Shown here one piece after another: positions 1 through 8,593 of a DNA stretch of 56,503 nt (its first letter is position 1; the number at the start of each line of letters is the position of its first letter). Both the position numbers and the translations under genes were made by a program. Source of the stretch: Bacteroidota bacterium (GTDB lineage Bacteria > Bacteroidota > Bacteroidia > Chitinophagales > BACL12); contig JAKQVC010000268.1 of NCBI GenBank assembly GCA_029571985.1, positions 1 to 56,503 of the forward strand. Direction: 5' to 3'. Under the pieces are notes generated by a model. The model made no database searches. It saw nothing but the letters and a program-made list of their open reading frames with translations, and was not told where the DNA came from.

Positions 1-1037
1 TTATACATACCGGTAAGCATTTTCTGACTGAATCCGGTTGTCTGATCCGCTATCAGGGTATTATCACTGTAAATAAGACAATTGATTTTTCCCTTAAAAG
101 TTGCGCCTCTCACCATCACACGTAAATATCCTTGCGGCGACGGTTCTACAATATAATTAACCTGACCCTGGGTTAGGGTAATATCTTTCTTCCATGTTTC
201 AGGCAAGGTATGCACTTGCATATCATATTTAACTCCCGGATCCAATGAAATGGTATCTGGTTTTCCTTTCGGATTAATGGTATGGTAATAATTAAACTTG
301 GCCACATCTGTTGCCTGATCATAAAACGTCATCACCACATCTGTTTCTTCAGGTTTATTTTCTTCATCTAATAAATCGACACGCACAAAAACAGAATTAA
401 ATATTTTACCGATAATTTCATCTGCTGCAGGTATGGCCGACTCCTCATCATCCACATTGGTAAACTCCCCCATACAGGCAAACTCCGAAAACTCCAACGC
501 ATCTATACCAATACCAATTACATATGACTTCGTAAGAATGCCCTGCTTGCGCATGCGTTGAACAACCTCACATGGATTCTTACCACAGGATTCAAAACCA
601 TCACTCACCAGAATTAAAATATTGCGATAATTTTTTGCGTCAGGACCAAAATCGGCTATTGATTGTTCAATAGAATAAGCAATGGGGGTAACACCCTGAG
701 GTCTGATAGCCTGTACACGCGCTTTAATACCTGCTGCATTTTTCGTTTTAAACCCAATCTCCAGTTTAGAATCCTCACAATCATTTGAAGGTTGCGGACT
801 CTGGTGACCATACACACGCAAACCAACCTGAATATTCGGCATATCATTTAAGCTATCCGCAATATGCCCGATAACTTCGCGTGCAGCCTGCATTTTTGAA
901 GTGCGGTCCAGATTTTCCCCCATACTTCTGCTCGCATCCATAATAATCAACACACGTGTGGTTTGGCCCTGCCCAAAGGCATATCCGAACGACAACATCG
1001 CCAACACCAAACTCATTATATGCATACGCAACTTCAT
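1..1037 (-). CDS. Secreted von Willebrand A domain protein (C-terminus beyond window)
   Basis: The reading frame starts with ATG at 1037 and stays open to base 1, giving about 345 residues of an incomplete protein. An N-terminal hydrophobic signal segment ends near the sequence AFGQ. A VWA domain follows, with the metal-ion-dependent adhesion motif DASRSM (D-x-S-x-S), a later threonine in TPIAYS and an aspartate in LVSDGFE. After the VWA domain come beta-rich repeats. The start overlaps the stop of the upstream VWA gene by 4 bases (ATGA), so the two are translationally coupled. Their VWA domains are clearly similar (both have GLRV and TPIAYS), which suggests tandem duplication. Ligand and function are unknown; a surface or periplasmic binding role is only an inference. 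Confidence 0.85.
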   Translation of the reverse strand, partial: MKLRMHIMSLVLAMLSFGYAFGQGQTTRVLIIMDASRSMGENLDRTSKMQAAREVIGHIADSLNDMPNIQVGLRVYGHQSPQPSNDCEDSKLEIGFKTKNAAGIKARVQAIRPQGVTPIAYSIEQSIADFGPDAKNYRNILILVSDGFESCGKNPCEVVQRMRKQGILTKSYVIGIGIDALEFSEFACMGEFTNVDDEESAIPAADEIIGKIFNSVFVRVDLLDEENKPEETDVVMTFYDQATDVAKFNYYHTINPKGKPDTISLDPGVKYDMQVHTLPETWKKDITLTQGQVNYIVEPSPQGYLRVMVRGATFKGKINCLIYSDNTLIADQTTGFSQKMLTGMY

Positions 1038-2395
1038 ATTTTTAATGTTGTTGTTTTTGCCGATTTAATCTGCAAATTAAATTCTTTGGTTGAAGCTGCT
1101 ACTTTCTTAATATTCGAGCGACTTATTATTTTATAATCGCCGGGCAACAATTGTATGGTTTCACTCGTGCTGTTGAGCTGACTATCAAACACCTTTTCCA
1201 TTTTATCGCCCCGCATAACAAATACCGAGTATAAAATATTATCTGTAGTAGATATCGTTAAATTACCACTCAGCGGAATTTCAATCTTGCTTTCAATGCC
1301 ACCTTTCAATTCGTAATCCTCATAATGTATGCGCGGCAAGGTAAGAATTTCAATATCGTACACACCACTTAAATACTTCATCTTTGTATTAAAATTCTGT
1401 ACGTAAATAATTTCACCGGTAGCATTACTCCGCATCACACATTGCCGCTCATTAAATGTATTAGAGGCGCCTTCAACCAGCGACAGCACGCCAAGTGGCA
1501 CATCAATACCAATAATATTATGCTTACCCGGATTGAGCTCCACATCTGTTAAACGTACAGGAGGCGTGGTGTGCACTGTAATATCATAACGTCCCACCGG
1601 ATTTAAATACAAAGTATCCGGTTGATTTTTTGCATCTGGTGTATGCACGAAATTATAACGCACCTCACCGGTAGCATGATCATACAAAGTAATTTCAATA
1701 TTCTTTTCCAATGGCATCCCAAACGCATCCAGCAAATTAATTTGCGTAGTGGTAATATTTAATGCCTGCGATATGACAATACTCATCGCATTGGAAAATG
1801 TTTTTTCATTCGACGCATCATAAAATGCACCAATACAATCAAATTGCTGCTTATCTTTTTCTTCAATGCCAACTCCAATTATAAATGGCTTCAGTGTGAT
1901 GCGTTTATCGCGCAATACCTGAGCACTTGCACATGGGTCGCCTTCACAATTTTCGATGCCGTCTGTTATTAAAATAATGGAATTAGCTGCTTCAGCCGTT
2001 GGAAAATCGCCGGCAGCCAAAAACAAACTGTAGGCAATGGGCGTATATCCCTGCGGTGTTATGCCCTGCAAAGCATTTTTTACCGCAACCGACGAATTTT
2101 TACTGATAGGCACAACCAGTTTCGAGTCCTTACAATCCTGCATGGCACGTGGCGATTGAAAACCAAAAACACGCAAGCCAATTTCTACATCAGGCTCTGT
2201 TCGTTGTATACTATCAATGGTTTTTACAACAAGTTTTTTCGCTACCTCCCATTTGTTGGTATTCTGCCAGGGGTCAATCATACTCCCGCTGCCATCCAGC
2301 AAAATCAGGATGCGCTTTGTGGCTTTTGATGGCGGGGTTTGCGCAAAAGTCAAACTCCATCCCCCAACTAAAATCAGTAAAAGGAATATCCTCAT
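1034..2395 (-). CDS. Secreted von Willebrand A domain protein
   Basis: This 453-residue protein begins with a Sec signal peptide ending around LTFAQ. A VWA domain occupies about residues 25-210. Its MIDAS residues are visible: LLDGSGSM (D-x-S-x-S), the threonine of TPIAYS and the aspartate of LITDGIE. Cysteines in NCEGDPC and DCKDSK recur in the downstream paralog. The second half (about 215-453) is predicted all-beta, resembling repeated carboxypeptidase-regulatory or Ig-like modules, with no T9SS tail. It is the first gene of a two-gene operon with the overlapping VWA gene. No exact TAnnTTTG promoter was found directly upstream. The partner molecule is unknown. Confidence 0.88.
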   Translation of the reverse strand: MRIFLLLILVGGWSLTFAQTPPSKATKRILILLDGSGSMIDPWQNTNKWEVAKKLVVKTIDSIQRTEPDVEIGLRVFGFQSPRAMQDCKDSKLVVPISKNSSVAVKNALQGITPQGYTPIAYSLFLAAGDFPTAEAANSIILITDGIENCEGDPCASAQVLRDKRITLKPFIIGVGIEEKDKQQFDCIGAFYDASNEKTFSNAMSIVISQALNITTTQINLLDAFGMPLEKNIEITLYDHATGEVRYNFVHTPDAKNQPDTLYLNPVGRYDITVHTTPPVRLTDVELNPGKHNIIGIDVPLGVLSLVEGASNTFNERQCVMRSNATGEIIYVQNFNTKMKYLSGVYDIEILTLPRIHYEDYELKGGIESKIEIPLSGNLTISTTDNILYSVFVMRGDKMEKVFDSQLNSTSETIQLLPGDYKIISRSNIKKVAASTKEFNLQIKSAKTTTLKI

Positions 2396-2815
2396 GTTCA
2401 GGTCTACAACCTTAAACGTTGAAAATCAACGCCTTATTGGTAGCTCTACCGGCAAATAAACAAAAATGCTGCCGTTTTTAACGCCAATCGGCACAAAGAG
2501 AGTCAACAGTCGCGAAAAAATGCTGTATAGGATAGTATGCACAATCGGTAGCCATTTCCTGAAACCCATGCTGGACATCATTTCCAACGCACGTAACCAC
2601 CCCTCACCCACCCTTTCCTGCTCGCTAAATGGGGTCTCGAATTTTTTTTCAGTTAAAGCATAGCAGCCGGGAAAAAGGCTTTTAAGGCAGACAGGTTAAA
2701 GATTTTGGGGGAAATGACCGTGGTCTGTCCTTAACGGGTTCGTTCCAGTACGCTGGTATCGCCTGCAGGTACAATTAAAAGCTCCGCAAAACAGTGTATA
2801 AAGAAAGGTTCCCGA
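2396..2815. other. Intergenic region, no gene recognised
   Basis: These 420 bases separate the VWA operon from the transketolase gene, both on the minus strand. Short open frames exist, but none has a recognisable product. A C-rich stretch near 2595-2615 (CCCCTCACCCACCC) resembles, on the other strand, the GGGTGAG heptamers found at 49.3 kb. No clear terminator hairpin was seen. Confidence 0.5.
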
Positions 2816-3661
2816 TCAGAAATCGCCGAGGGTTTCCTCCAGTTGAGCCATGGCTTTTTCCAGTTGCTCCTTGTTAGGTGCTATACCGTGCCATTCGTGA
2901 CTACCTTCCATAAAATCGACACCGCTGCCCATGGCCGTTTTCATGAGTATCATGACAGGTTTTCCTTTTCCGGTGCGCGATTTTGCTTCAGCAAGAGCTG
3001 CAACAACAGAAGTCATATCATTTCCCTTTTCCAACGACACAATATCCCAGCCAAAAGCAGAGAATTTCGCATGCAAATCGCCCAAATCCATTACTTTTTT
3101 AGTTGGTCCGTCAATTTGCTGGCCGTTCCAGTCTACCGTGCAGATGATATTATCTACCTGCTTATGCGCAGCAAACATAGCCGCTTCCCAGATTTGACCT
3201 TCCTGTAATTCTCCATCGCCGTGCAGGGTGTACACTAAATGATGGTCACCATTTAATTTCTTAGCAAGGGCTGCACCAATACCAACACTCATGCCCTGCC
3301 CCAACGACCCGCTGGCCATGCGCACACCGGGCAGATGTTCTGCAGTAGTCGGATGGCCTTGTAGACGCGTATTTATTTTTCTGAATGTATTTAATTCCTG
3401 CACCGGAAAATAGCCGCTTCTGGCAAGCACAGAATACCAAACCGGTGAAATATGTCCGTTACTCAGGAAAAACAAATCCTCCCCCGCCCCATTCATATGA
3501 AACGCCGGATCATGCTGCATCGCATCAAAATATAAAGCCACCAAAAAATCCGCACACCCAAGAGAACCTCCCGGATGCCCACTCTGACAGTTAAATACCT
3601 GACGAACTATATCTCTGCGCACCTGTGATGCGATTTTTTCCAATTGCTGAATATCGGCCAT
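2816..3661 (-). CDS. Transketolase, N-terminal (thiamine diphosphate) subunit
   Basis: The 281-residue product matches the N-terminal half of a split transketolase (pentose phosphate pathway; two-carbon ketol transfer using thiamine diphosphate and a divalent metal). Visible motifs are GHPGGSLG near residue 25 and the ThDP signature running from GDGELQEG to DWNGQQIDG. The ATG at 3661 is chosen because the product then begins MADIQQLEK as in the family, and a TATCTTTG -7 element (3676-3683) ends 15 bases upstream. An in-frame extension would run into intergenic repeats. The C-terminal (pyrimidine-binding) half, usually the next gene in Bacteroidota, is not downstream; the following genes encode VWA proteins. 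The active enzyme must be assembled with a subunit encoded elsewhere. Confidence 0.92.
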   Translation of the reverse strand: MADIQQLEKIASQVRRDIVRQVFNCQSGHPGGSLGCADFLVALYFDAMQHDPAFHMNGAGEDLFFLSNGHISPVWYSVLARSGYFPVQELNTFRKINTRLQGHPTTAEHLPGVRMASGSLGQGMSVGIGAALAKKLNGDHHLVYTLHGDGELQEGQIWEAAMFAAHKQVDNIICTVDWNGQQIDGPTKKVMDLGDLHAKFSAFGWDIVSLEKGNDMTSVVAALAEAKSRTGKGKPVMILMKTAMGSGVDFMEGSHEWHGIAPNKEQLEKAMAQLEETLGDF

Positions 3662-3675
3662 GAGAAAATTTTTTG

Positions 3676-3683
3676 CAAAGATA
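3676..3683 (-). promoter_or_regulatory. TAnnTTTG -7 element of the transketolase gene
   Basis: On the minus strand the sequence reads TATCTTTG, an exact match to the Bacteroidota -7 consensus. It predicts a transcript start around 3670 and a leader of about 9 nt. No clear -33 TTTG is present. Confidence 0.6.
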
Positions 3684-3705
3684 AGGGAATTGGGGGAGTG
3701 TGGTG

Positions 3706-4125
3706 GGAATGCAGATGTGCAAGTGAGGCCCGCCTTACGGCGGATTAGCGTGTGAAAATGTGCAAGTGTGGGATAGTTGCTCATTAAAACACTAATTCTT
3801 TTGATACAATAGATGCAATTGATAAAAAACAAAAAGTAAGCTCCCTCTCCTGCAAGGAGAGGGCGGGGGGTGAGGTTCACAACAAGGCCGAATAAATGCA
3901 CAAGTGCGGACGTGAGAAAACAAATGTGCAAGTGAATCCCGCCATACGGCGGATTAGCGTGTGAAAATGTGCGAGTGTGGGAAAGTTGCAAATCATGATA
4001 CTAATTCTTTTAATACAACAGATGCATTTGATAAAAAAACAAAAAGTAAGCTCCCTCTCCTGCAAGGAGAGGGCGGGGGGTGAGGTTCACAACAAAGCCG
4101 AATAAATACACAAATGCGGAGATGC
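3706..4125. repeat. Tandem imperfect duplication of about 210 bp with REP-like hairpins
   Basis: Two copies of a unit of about 210 bp lie head to tail. Landmarks recur at constant spacing: GCGGATTAGCGTGTGAAAATG (first 20 bases identical in both copies) near 3739 and 3949, and CTCCCTCTCC at 3841 and 4051. Each copy contains a hairpin with 9-bp arms CCCTCTCCT and AGGAGAGGG around a 3-nt loop, followed by GCGGGGGGTGAGGTT. This resembles the REP-like palindromes common between bacterial genes. Copies differ by scattered substitutions and small indels. The duplication sits between divergently transcribed genes and has no credible coding content. Confidence 0.85.
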
Positions 4126-4200
4126 AAATGCAATTATGTTCATGACATACAGCTTAATGTGCAAAATTGCACAGTAGCCCAAAAACCAATTCAATGCACT

Positions 4201-4221
4201 AACCACTCATCATTCCTCATT
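4201..4221 (-). repeat. Short period-7 repeat (AATGAGG family)
   Basis: Read on the minus strand, three heptamers (AATGAGG, AATGATG, AGTGGTT) stand in register. They match the heptamer family seen at 49281-49350 and 52057-52112. Confidence 0.5.
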
Positions 4222-4253
4222 CCGATTTTTTATTTTTATCCTTTGTTAAAACT

Positions 4254-4802
4254 ATGACTATACATTTTAAAAATCTTGACATCCCCCTGCTCCAATATGT
4301 CGAATCTGATTTTATGGGTTTGCCTGTGCGTGGGGAAGATATGGCTTTGATTATAGAAACCGGACTTCCAAAAAATTGTCCGCCTAATGGTTTGCGGTTT
4401 AAAATACCGGCATCAATGGGCGGCACCGGTTTTAGCCGGCTAAGTGATGAATGGCCCAAGTTTAAAGAAGTTGTTGCAGCGCAACAATGCATTGTGATAG
4501 CTACTGACAGTAATGGCAATTGTTTATTCATTAATGCAACAGATGCAGGTAACCATCAGGTGAGTTTTTATGACCATGATTATGGCGTGTTCAGATACGT
4601 TGCCGGCAGCGTACAAACATGCCTGACCTGTCTGAGCTTATACCTGGAGTTTTTAAAACGATATCCCGAAAACGGCACTGAACCTGCAACAAAGGACGAC
4701 TATCAATTGCTTGCCAATCAAATTTCAGAAGTGGAACCACTTGCCCGGGTAAATGCCGAAACCTTTTGGTCTGAAATGGTTTTTTATGGTCGTCTGCCTT
4801 AA
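4254..4802 (+). CDS. SUKH-4-like immunity protein
   Basis: This 182-residue cytoplasmic protein has no signal peptide or membrane segment. It resembles the SUKH-4 immunity family: a central GLRFKIP, an I-A-T-D-S-N-G turn, the segment RYVAGSVQTCLTCLSLY that aligns with the family's F-V-N-S-S-L-x-x-F region, and a C-terminal stretch ending in AETFWSEMVFYG, like the D-x-E-x-x-W tail of the family. SUKH proteins typically neutralise polymorphic toxins delivered by neighbours or by the same cell. No toxin, Rhs or VgrG-like gene lies nearby, so this is an orphan immunity candidate. A near-consensus -7 (TATCCTTTG, one base too long) ends 15 bases before the ATG. Confidence 0.7.
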   Translation: MTIHFKNLDIPLLQYVESDFMGLPVRGEDMALIIETGLPKNCPPNGLRFKIPASMGGTGFSRLSDEWPKFKEVVAAQQCIVIATDSNGNCLFINATDAGNHQVSFYDHDYGVFRYVAGSVQTCLTCLSLYLEFLKRYPENGTEPATKDDYQLLANQISEVEPLARVNAETFWSEMVFYGRLP

Positions 4803-5044
4803 GCGTTTGCAGTTACTTCTAGCTTTTTTGTTTCAAATCCGACTAGGTTGTGACTGTTAATTTTATTACATTCTGAAGTAATATAATACGTAAGTCCTTG
4901 AAAATCAAAGACTAATAGCTTTCGATTTATGCAAATAGCTGACATGGCAGTTATTTAATTTATGTAGTTAAGATGCCACTCTTGAATATCTTTCCGCATC
5001 TCCTGTGCAACCCACACGCACATTAACTACTAAAATTAATCAAT
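4803..5044. other. Intergenic region, nothing recognised
   Basis: These 242 AT-rich bases between the SUKH-4-like and MopE-repeat genes hold no recognisable gene, terminator hairpin or exact -7 element. Confidence 0.4.
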
Positions 5045-6673
5045 ATGAAAAAAAGCTACATTTTACTGAGCCTGGCTTTGGCTTGCGTGATGACAGTGTC
5101 GAAAGCACAAATTTATTCTTACCTGGATGACCCAACCGGAACATACGCCAGCGTTGCCGCAAATGCTACCGGAACAAATTTGTCCCGAGTAAACGGTTTA
5201 TTGGCCGACCCGGCATGTGGTGTCGGATTTAGTTCAAACAAGCATACCTCCGGCGGTTATGGTAATGGCCGCCCGAGTGTTGAGTTTACAGTTTCACCTG
5301 ACGCCGGATTCCAGCTTGATGTTACCAGCATTAGTGTTGACATCAGAAGAAATTTAAAAGGTCCAGCCTACTGGCGCATTGCCTATTCAACAGATGGCGG
5401 TGCATCCTGGACAAATAGTGGAACCGATTTTGAAGTATTAAACGGCAATTGTTTTACTACCACCAATTTAACGTTTGATGTGACAGACTTTTCTACGTCG
5501 TCTCCACTTATCGTTCGACTGATCGGACATACCGCTTTTAGTCCGCTCAACGGTACATCTACTTTGAGAAACATTACCGTATCCGGTGCAGTTTCTTATG
5601 CGGATGCAGATGGCGATGGTTACACATCTGATGTAGATTGTAATGATAGCGATAGTGCTGTAAATCCAGGCGCAACTGAAGTTTGTGATGGCATCGACAA
5701 CAACTGCGATGGCAACATTGACGAAGCAGGCGGCTCTACTTGGTATGCAGATGCTGATGCTGATACTTATGGCGACCCGGCTTCAACAACGGTTTCCTGC
5801 GATATGCCAATGGGATATGTTGCTGATAATACTGATTGTAATGATGGCGATGCCGCTATCAATCCAGCAGCAACTGAAGTTTGTGATGGTGTTGATAATA
5901 ACTGTGATGGTAACATCGATGAAGGTATCGACTTGTCTATCAGCATTACACCTTCAGGTGTTATTGAATTATGTAAACCTGATGAAGTTACCCTGGAAGC
6001 TGTAGGTACTTTTGATAGCTACCAATGGTATAAAAACGGTTCTCCGCTTACAGGTGAAACAGGTGCTACTTATACGACTAATAAACCAGCTTACTATCAG
6101 GTAGAAGGCTTTATCGGAGCCTGCTCTTCCGGTTTATCTGCTGTTCAGGCTGTAGCTGTTTATGAGAGTCCGAATGCGAACATCTTTTATCCAGATGGTT
6201 TAAATTTATGTGTAGCTTCTCCATTACTGCTTAAAGCCAGCTATGACGAAACATATACCTATGTTTGGTACAAAGATGGTGTTGAAATTCCGGGTGCTAC
6301 TATTGCAAATTATTCAACAACAGAAACCGGCGATTACTATTGTGTGGTTACATCAGCAGAAGGTTGCTCAAGAACAACTGCAACTGTAACCGTAATTGAT
6401 GAATGCCGCGAAGCAGCACCGGTAAATGCTGAATTTAATGTTTATCCAAATCCGGTTAGCGATTACCTGAATATCAATTTCTCAGGTATGCAGGCCGGTG
6501 ATGTGGCAAACATCCTGATTACTGACATGACTGGTAAAGTGGTTTATGCAGGCGCTGTATCTGCAAATACAAACTTCATCGCTATCGGTGATCAAATTAC
6601 AGATGGCTTGTATGTTGTTACCGCTGAAATCAACGGACATACATCCAATCAGCAAATTGTTGTGCTGAAATAA
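5045..6673 (+). CDS. Secreted T9SS protein with two MopE-type metal-binding repeats
   Basis: The 542-residue protein opens with a signal peptide (MKKSYILLSLALACVMTVSKAQ, cut after KAQ). Residues 25-180 are a beta-sandwich-like domain. Two MopE-type repeats follow at about 197-227 and 262-292, each of the form DCND...NPxATEVCDG and DNNCDGNIDE. Ig-like segments with Q-W-Y-K-N-G and V-W-Y-K-D-G cover about 300-450. The end (from VYPNPVSDYLNI) is a T9SS type A sorting domain finishing in IVVLK. MopE-family repeats take their name from a copper-binding protein of methanotrophs; metal binding here is an inference. T9SS would carry it across the outer membrane. A strong terminator follows. Confidence 0.9.
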   Translation: MKKSYILLSLALACVMTVSKAQIYSYLDDPTGTYASVAANATGTNLSRVNGLLADPACGVGFSSNKHTSGGYGNGRPSVEFTVSPDAGFQLDVTSISVDIRRNLKGPAYWRIAYSTDGGASWTNSGTDFEVLNGNCFTTTNLTFDVTDFSTSSPLIVRLIGHTAFSPLNGTSTLRNITVSGAVSYADADGDGYTSDVDCNDSDSAVNPGATEVCDGIDNNCDGNIDEAGGSTWYADADADTYGDPASTTVSCDMPMGYVADNTDCNDGDAAINPAATEVCDGVDNNCDGNIDEGIDLSISITPSGVIELCKPDEVTLEAVGTFDSYQWYKNGSPLTGETGATYTTNKPAYYQVEGFIGACSSGLSAVQAVAVYESPNANIFYPDGLNLCVASPLLLKASYDETYTYVWYKDGVEIPGATIANYSTTETGDYYCVVTSAEGCSRTTATVTVIDECREAAPVNAEFNVYPNPVSDYLNINFSGMQAGDVANILITDMTGKVVYAGAVSANTNFIAIGDQITDGLYVVTAEINGHTSNQQIVVLK

Positions 6674-6703
6674 AATAAATCCGACTCAATAATCTATAAA
6701 AAA

Positions 6704-6733
6704 AACCTTCCGGAAATTCCGGAAGGTTTTTTT
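6704..6733 (+). terminator. Rho-independent terminator after the MopE-repeat gene
   Basis: A perfect hairpin with arms CCTTCCGGAA and TTCCGGAAGG (one-base centre) is flanked by A's on the left and followed by seven T's. It lies 30 bases past the stop codon. The flanking A-run makes it potentially bidirectional. Confidence 0.9.
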
Positions 6734-6910
6734 ATTTCTGTGCCGTGTATTTTTTTTCGGCTTAAGGTGATAAGCAGGCAACTTATAAACAATTCCTCCC
6801 GTCTATCTCTTTATCCTCGCCCCCTAAAAAGTATAGGCCGACATCCCCGGCCGTCACACGACCTGAAATACACACATGCCGTTTTTTGAGTATTATTGTT
6901 TTGAATTTAT

Positions 6911-8593
6911 ATGCGCAGAAGAAATTTCATTCAATCATTAGGCCTTGCAGTGCCGGCTGTACTAATCGGGCCTTCCTTTATGGAATGGCATAGAGGTTTA
7001 CCTAAACAAAATATTACCGGAAGTGTAATCATCATCGGAGCAGGTGCGGCCGGTTTATATGCCGCGCGTGCGCTGCAGGATGCCGGACTTACCGTTACGG
7101 TTTTAGAGGCTTCTGATACACATGGTGGACGCGTGCGACCATTACCCGGTTTTGCTGACTTCCCGGTTGAGGCAGGCGCTGAGTTTGTGCACGGAAAAGG
7201 CAATACTACCGGTGATCCGCCTTCCTTTTTATGGAGCTCAATCAACGACTATAATCCTGATTTGCTGTTGGAGTATGGTACACATAAAGAAATGTATGAT
7301 GTTGGGGGCGTTATTAAAACAGACCCTTATTGGGATTTGGGACTTGAAGCTGCCTGGCAGTTTTATTTAAATATGTATGCTTATACCGGCGAGGAGCTGT
7401 TGATGTCTGATTACCTGGATACCGAATTTGGTATTACACCGGCTCATCCCTATTGGCATGTTTACGAAGCCTGGATTGGCTCAGAATTTGGCACCAGCAT
7501 TAAACGAATTGGCATGAAAAGTATTGCCATCAGTGAAGTGTTGTGGCTAACCGGAGGGAAAGATTTTTTATTGGATACCAGCTATCGCGATTTATTAGAC
7601 ACCCTATTTTTTGAACCTGTTTTAGATACGATTCAATACAATAAAATTGTAAATGCAGTAAATTATACCGCTGGCGGTGTTACTGTTACCTGTGCAGATG
7701 GCAGCACGTTTACAGCTGATAAATGTGTTGTTGCCGTACCACTCCCAATTTTACAGGAGAACAGTATTGCATTTACCCCCGCATTACCTACGCTCAAACA
7801 AAATGCCATAGACACCCTGAAAATGGATGCCGGCATGAAATTATTTCTCAAATTCAGCACGAATTTCTGGGGAAGTGATATTGGTGATATTACCGTTGAT
7901 GGTTACTCGACGTTTTTATGGGCACCAGGCATAGATAAAACAGATGCCACTAACAACGTGCTCATTTGTTTTATCATGGGCGAAAATGCTGAATACATGA
8001 GCAGTATCGATGCAGGCGCCATTGATGTAGCACTTGCCGAACTGGATAGTTTATTTGATGGTGCAGCAACAGCCAATTTTGTTGACGCCTTTATTCAGGA
8101 TTGGAGCAAAGAACCGCATATCAAAGGCGCTTATTCCTATCCGGCCCTCAATACCTATACAACTGAAACCAATACTACCCGCCTCGATTTAGCCGAACCG
8201 GTTGATTGTGTGCTCTTTTTTGCGGGAGAAGCCACCAACAATAATCATCCGGCCACCGTGCATGGTGCTTTGGAAAGTGGAGCCCGTGTGGCAGCAGAAA
8301 TAATTGCCTGTCCGTTCACCGGCATTACAGAAACCACACCTCAAACATTTGTTCAGGCATATATACATGATCAGTTTGCTTATTATGCTTTAACGGGTAT
8401 TACAAGCGGTAAATGGACACTTAAAATCACCGGAATTGATGGTAAACTCGTGTCTGTTTTTATGCCGGATGGCATAATTGACAGTCCACAGGTTTTGCGA
8501 TTTGCTCTACCGGAACTTGCAACGGGCAGCTATATTTTATCTGCCGAACAAAATGGTCAGGTTCAGTGCAGTCATGTAGTCGTGATACATTAA
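6911..8593 (+). CDS. Twin-arginine-exported flavin amine oxidase with T9SS-like C-terminal domain
   Basis: This 560-residue FAD enzyme of the monoamine/polyamine oxidase family would oxidise an amine and release an aldehyde and hydrogen peroxide; the substrate is unknown. The N-terminus MRRRNFIQSLG has a twin-arginine signal. The Rossmann dinucleotide motif GAGAAGLYAARAL with the downstream ...LEAS lies at about 43-70, and the C-terminal FAD contact is FFAGEATNNNHPATVHGA at about 437-455. After about residue 480 a domain of about 75 residues has the T9SS layout (WTLKITGIDGK, LPELATGSYIL, final VVVIH), though without the usual YPNP. Tat export fits a cofactor-loaded protein. It overlaps uvrB tail to tail by 3 bases. 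No exact -7 consensus was seen. Confidence 0.88.
   Translation: MRRRNFIQSLGLAVPAVLIGPSFMEWHRGLPKQNITGSVIIIGAGAAGLYAARALQDAGLTVTVLEASDTHGGRVRPLPGFADFPVEAGAEFVHGKGNTTGDPPSFLWSSINDYNPDLLLEYGTHKEMYDVGGVIKTDPYWDLGLEAAWQFYLNMYAYTGEELLMSDYLDTEFGITPAHPYWHVYEAWIGSEFGTSIKRIGMKSIAISEVLWLTGGKDFLLDTSYRDLLDTLFFEPVLDTIQYNKIVNAVNYTAGGVTVTCADGSTFTADKCVVAVPLPILQENSIAFTPALPTLKQNAIDTLKMDAGMKLFLKFSTNFWGSDIGDITVDGYSTFLWAPGIDKTDATNNVLICFIMGENAEYMSSIDAGAIDVALAELDSLFDGAATANFVDAFIQDWSKEPHIKGAYSYPALNTYTTETNTTRLDLAEPVDCVLFFAGEATNNNHPATVHGALESGARVAAEIIACPFTGITETTPQTFVQAYIHDQFAYYALTGITSGKWTLKITGIDGKLVSVFMPDGIIDSPQVLRFALPELATGSYILSAEQNGQVQCSHVVVIH

Noticed and set aside
2426-2611. Small open frames between the VWA and transketolase genes
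   Set aside because: No family character, no start context, and C-rich repeat-like composition.
3662-3991. N-terminal extension of the transketolase frame
   Set aside because: It is encoded by the duplicated intergenic repeat, lacks family similarity, and a -7 element lies between it and the ATG at 3661.
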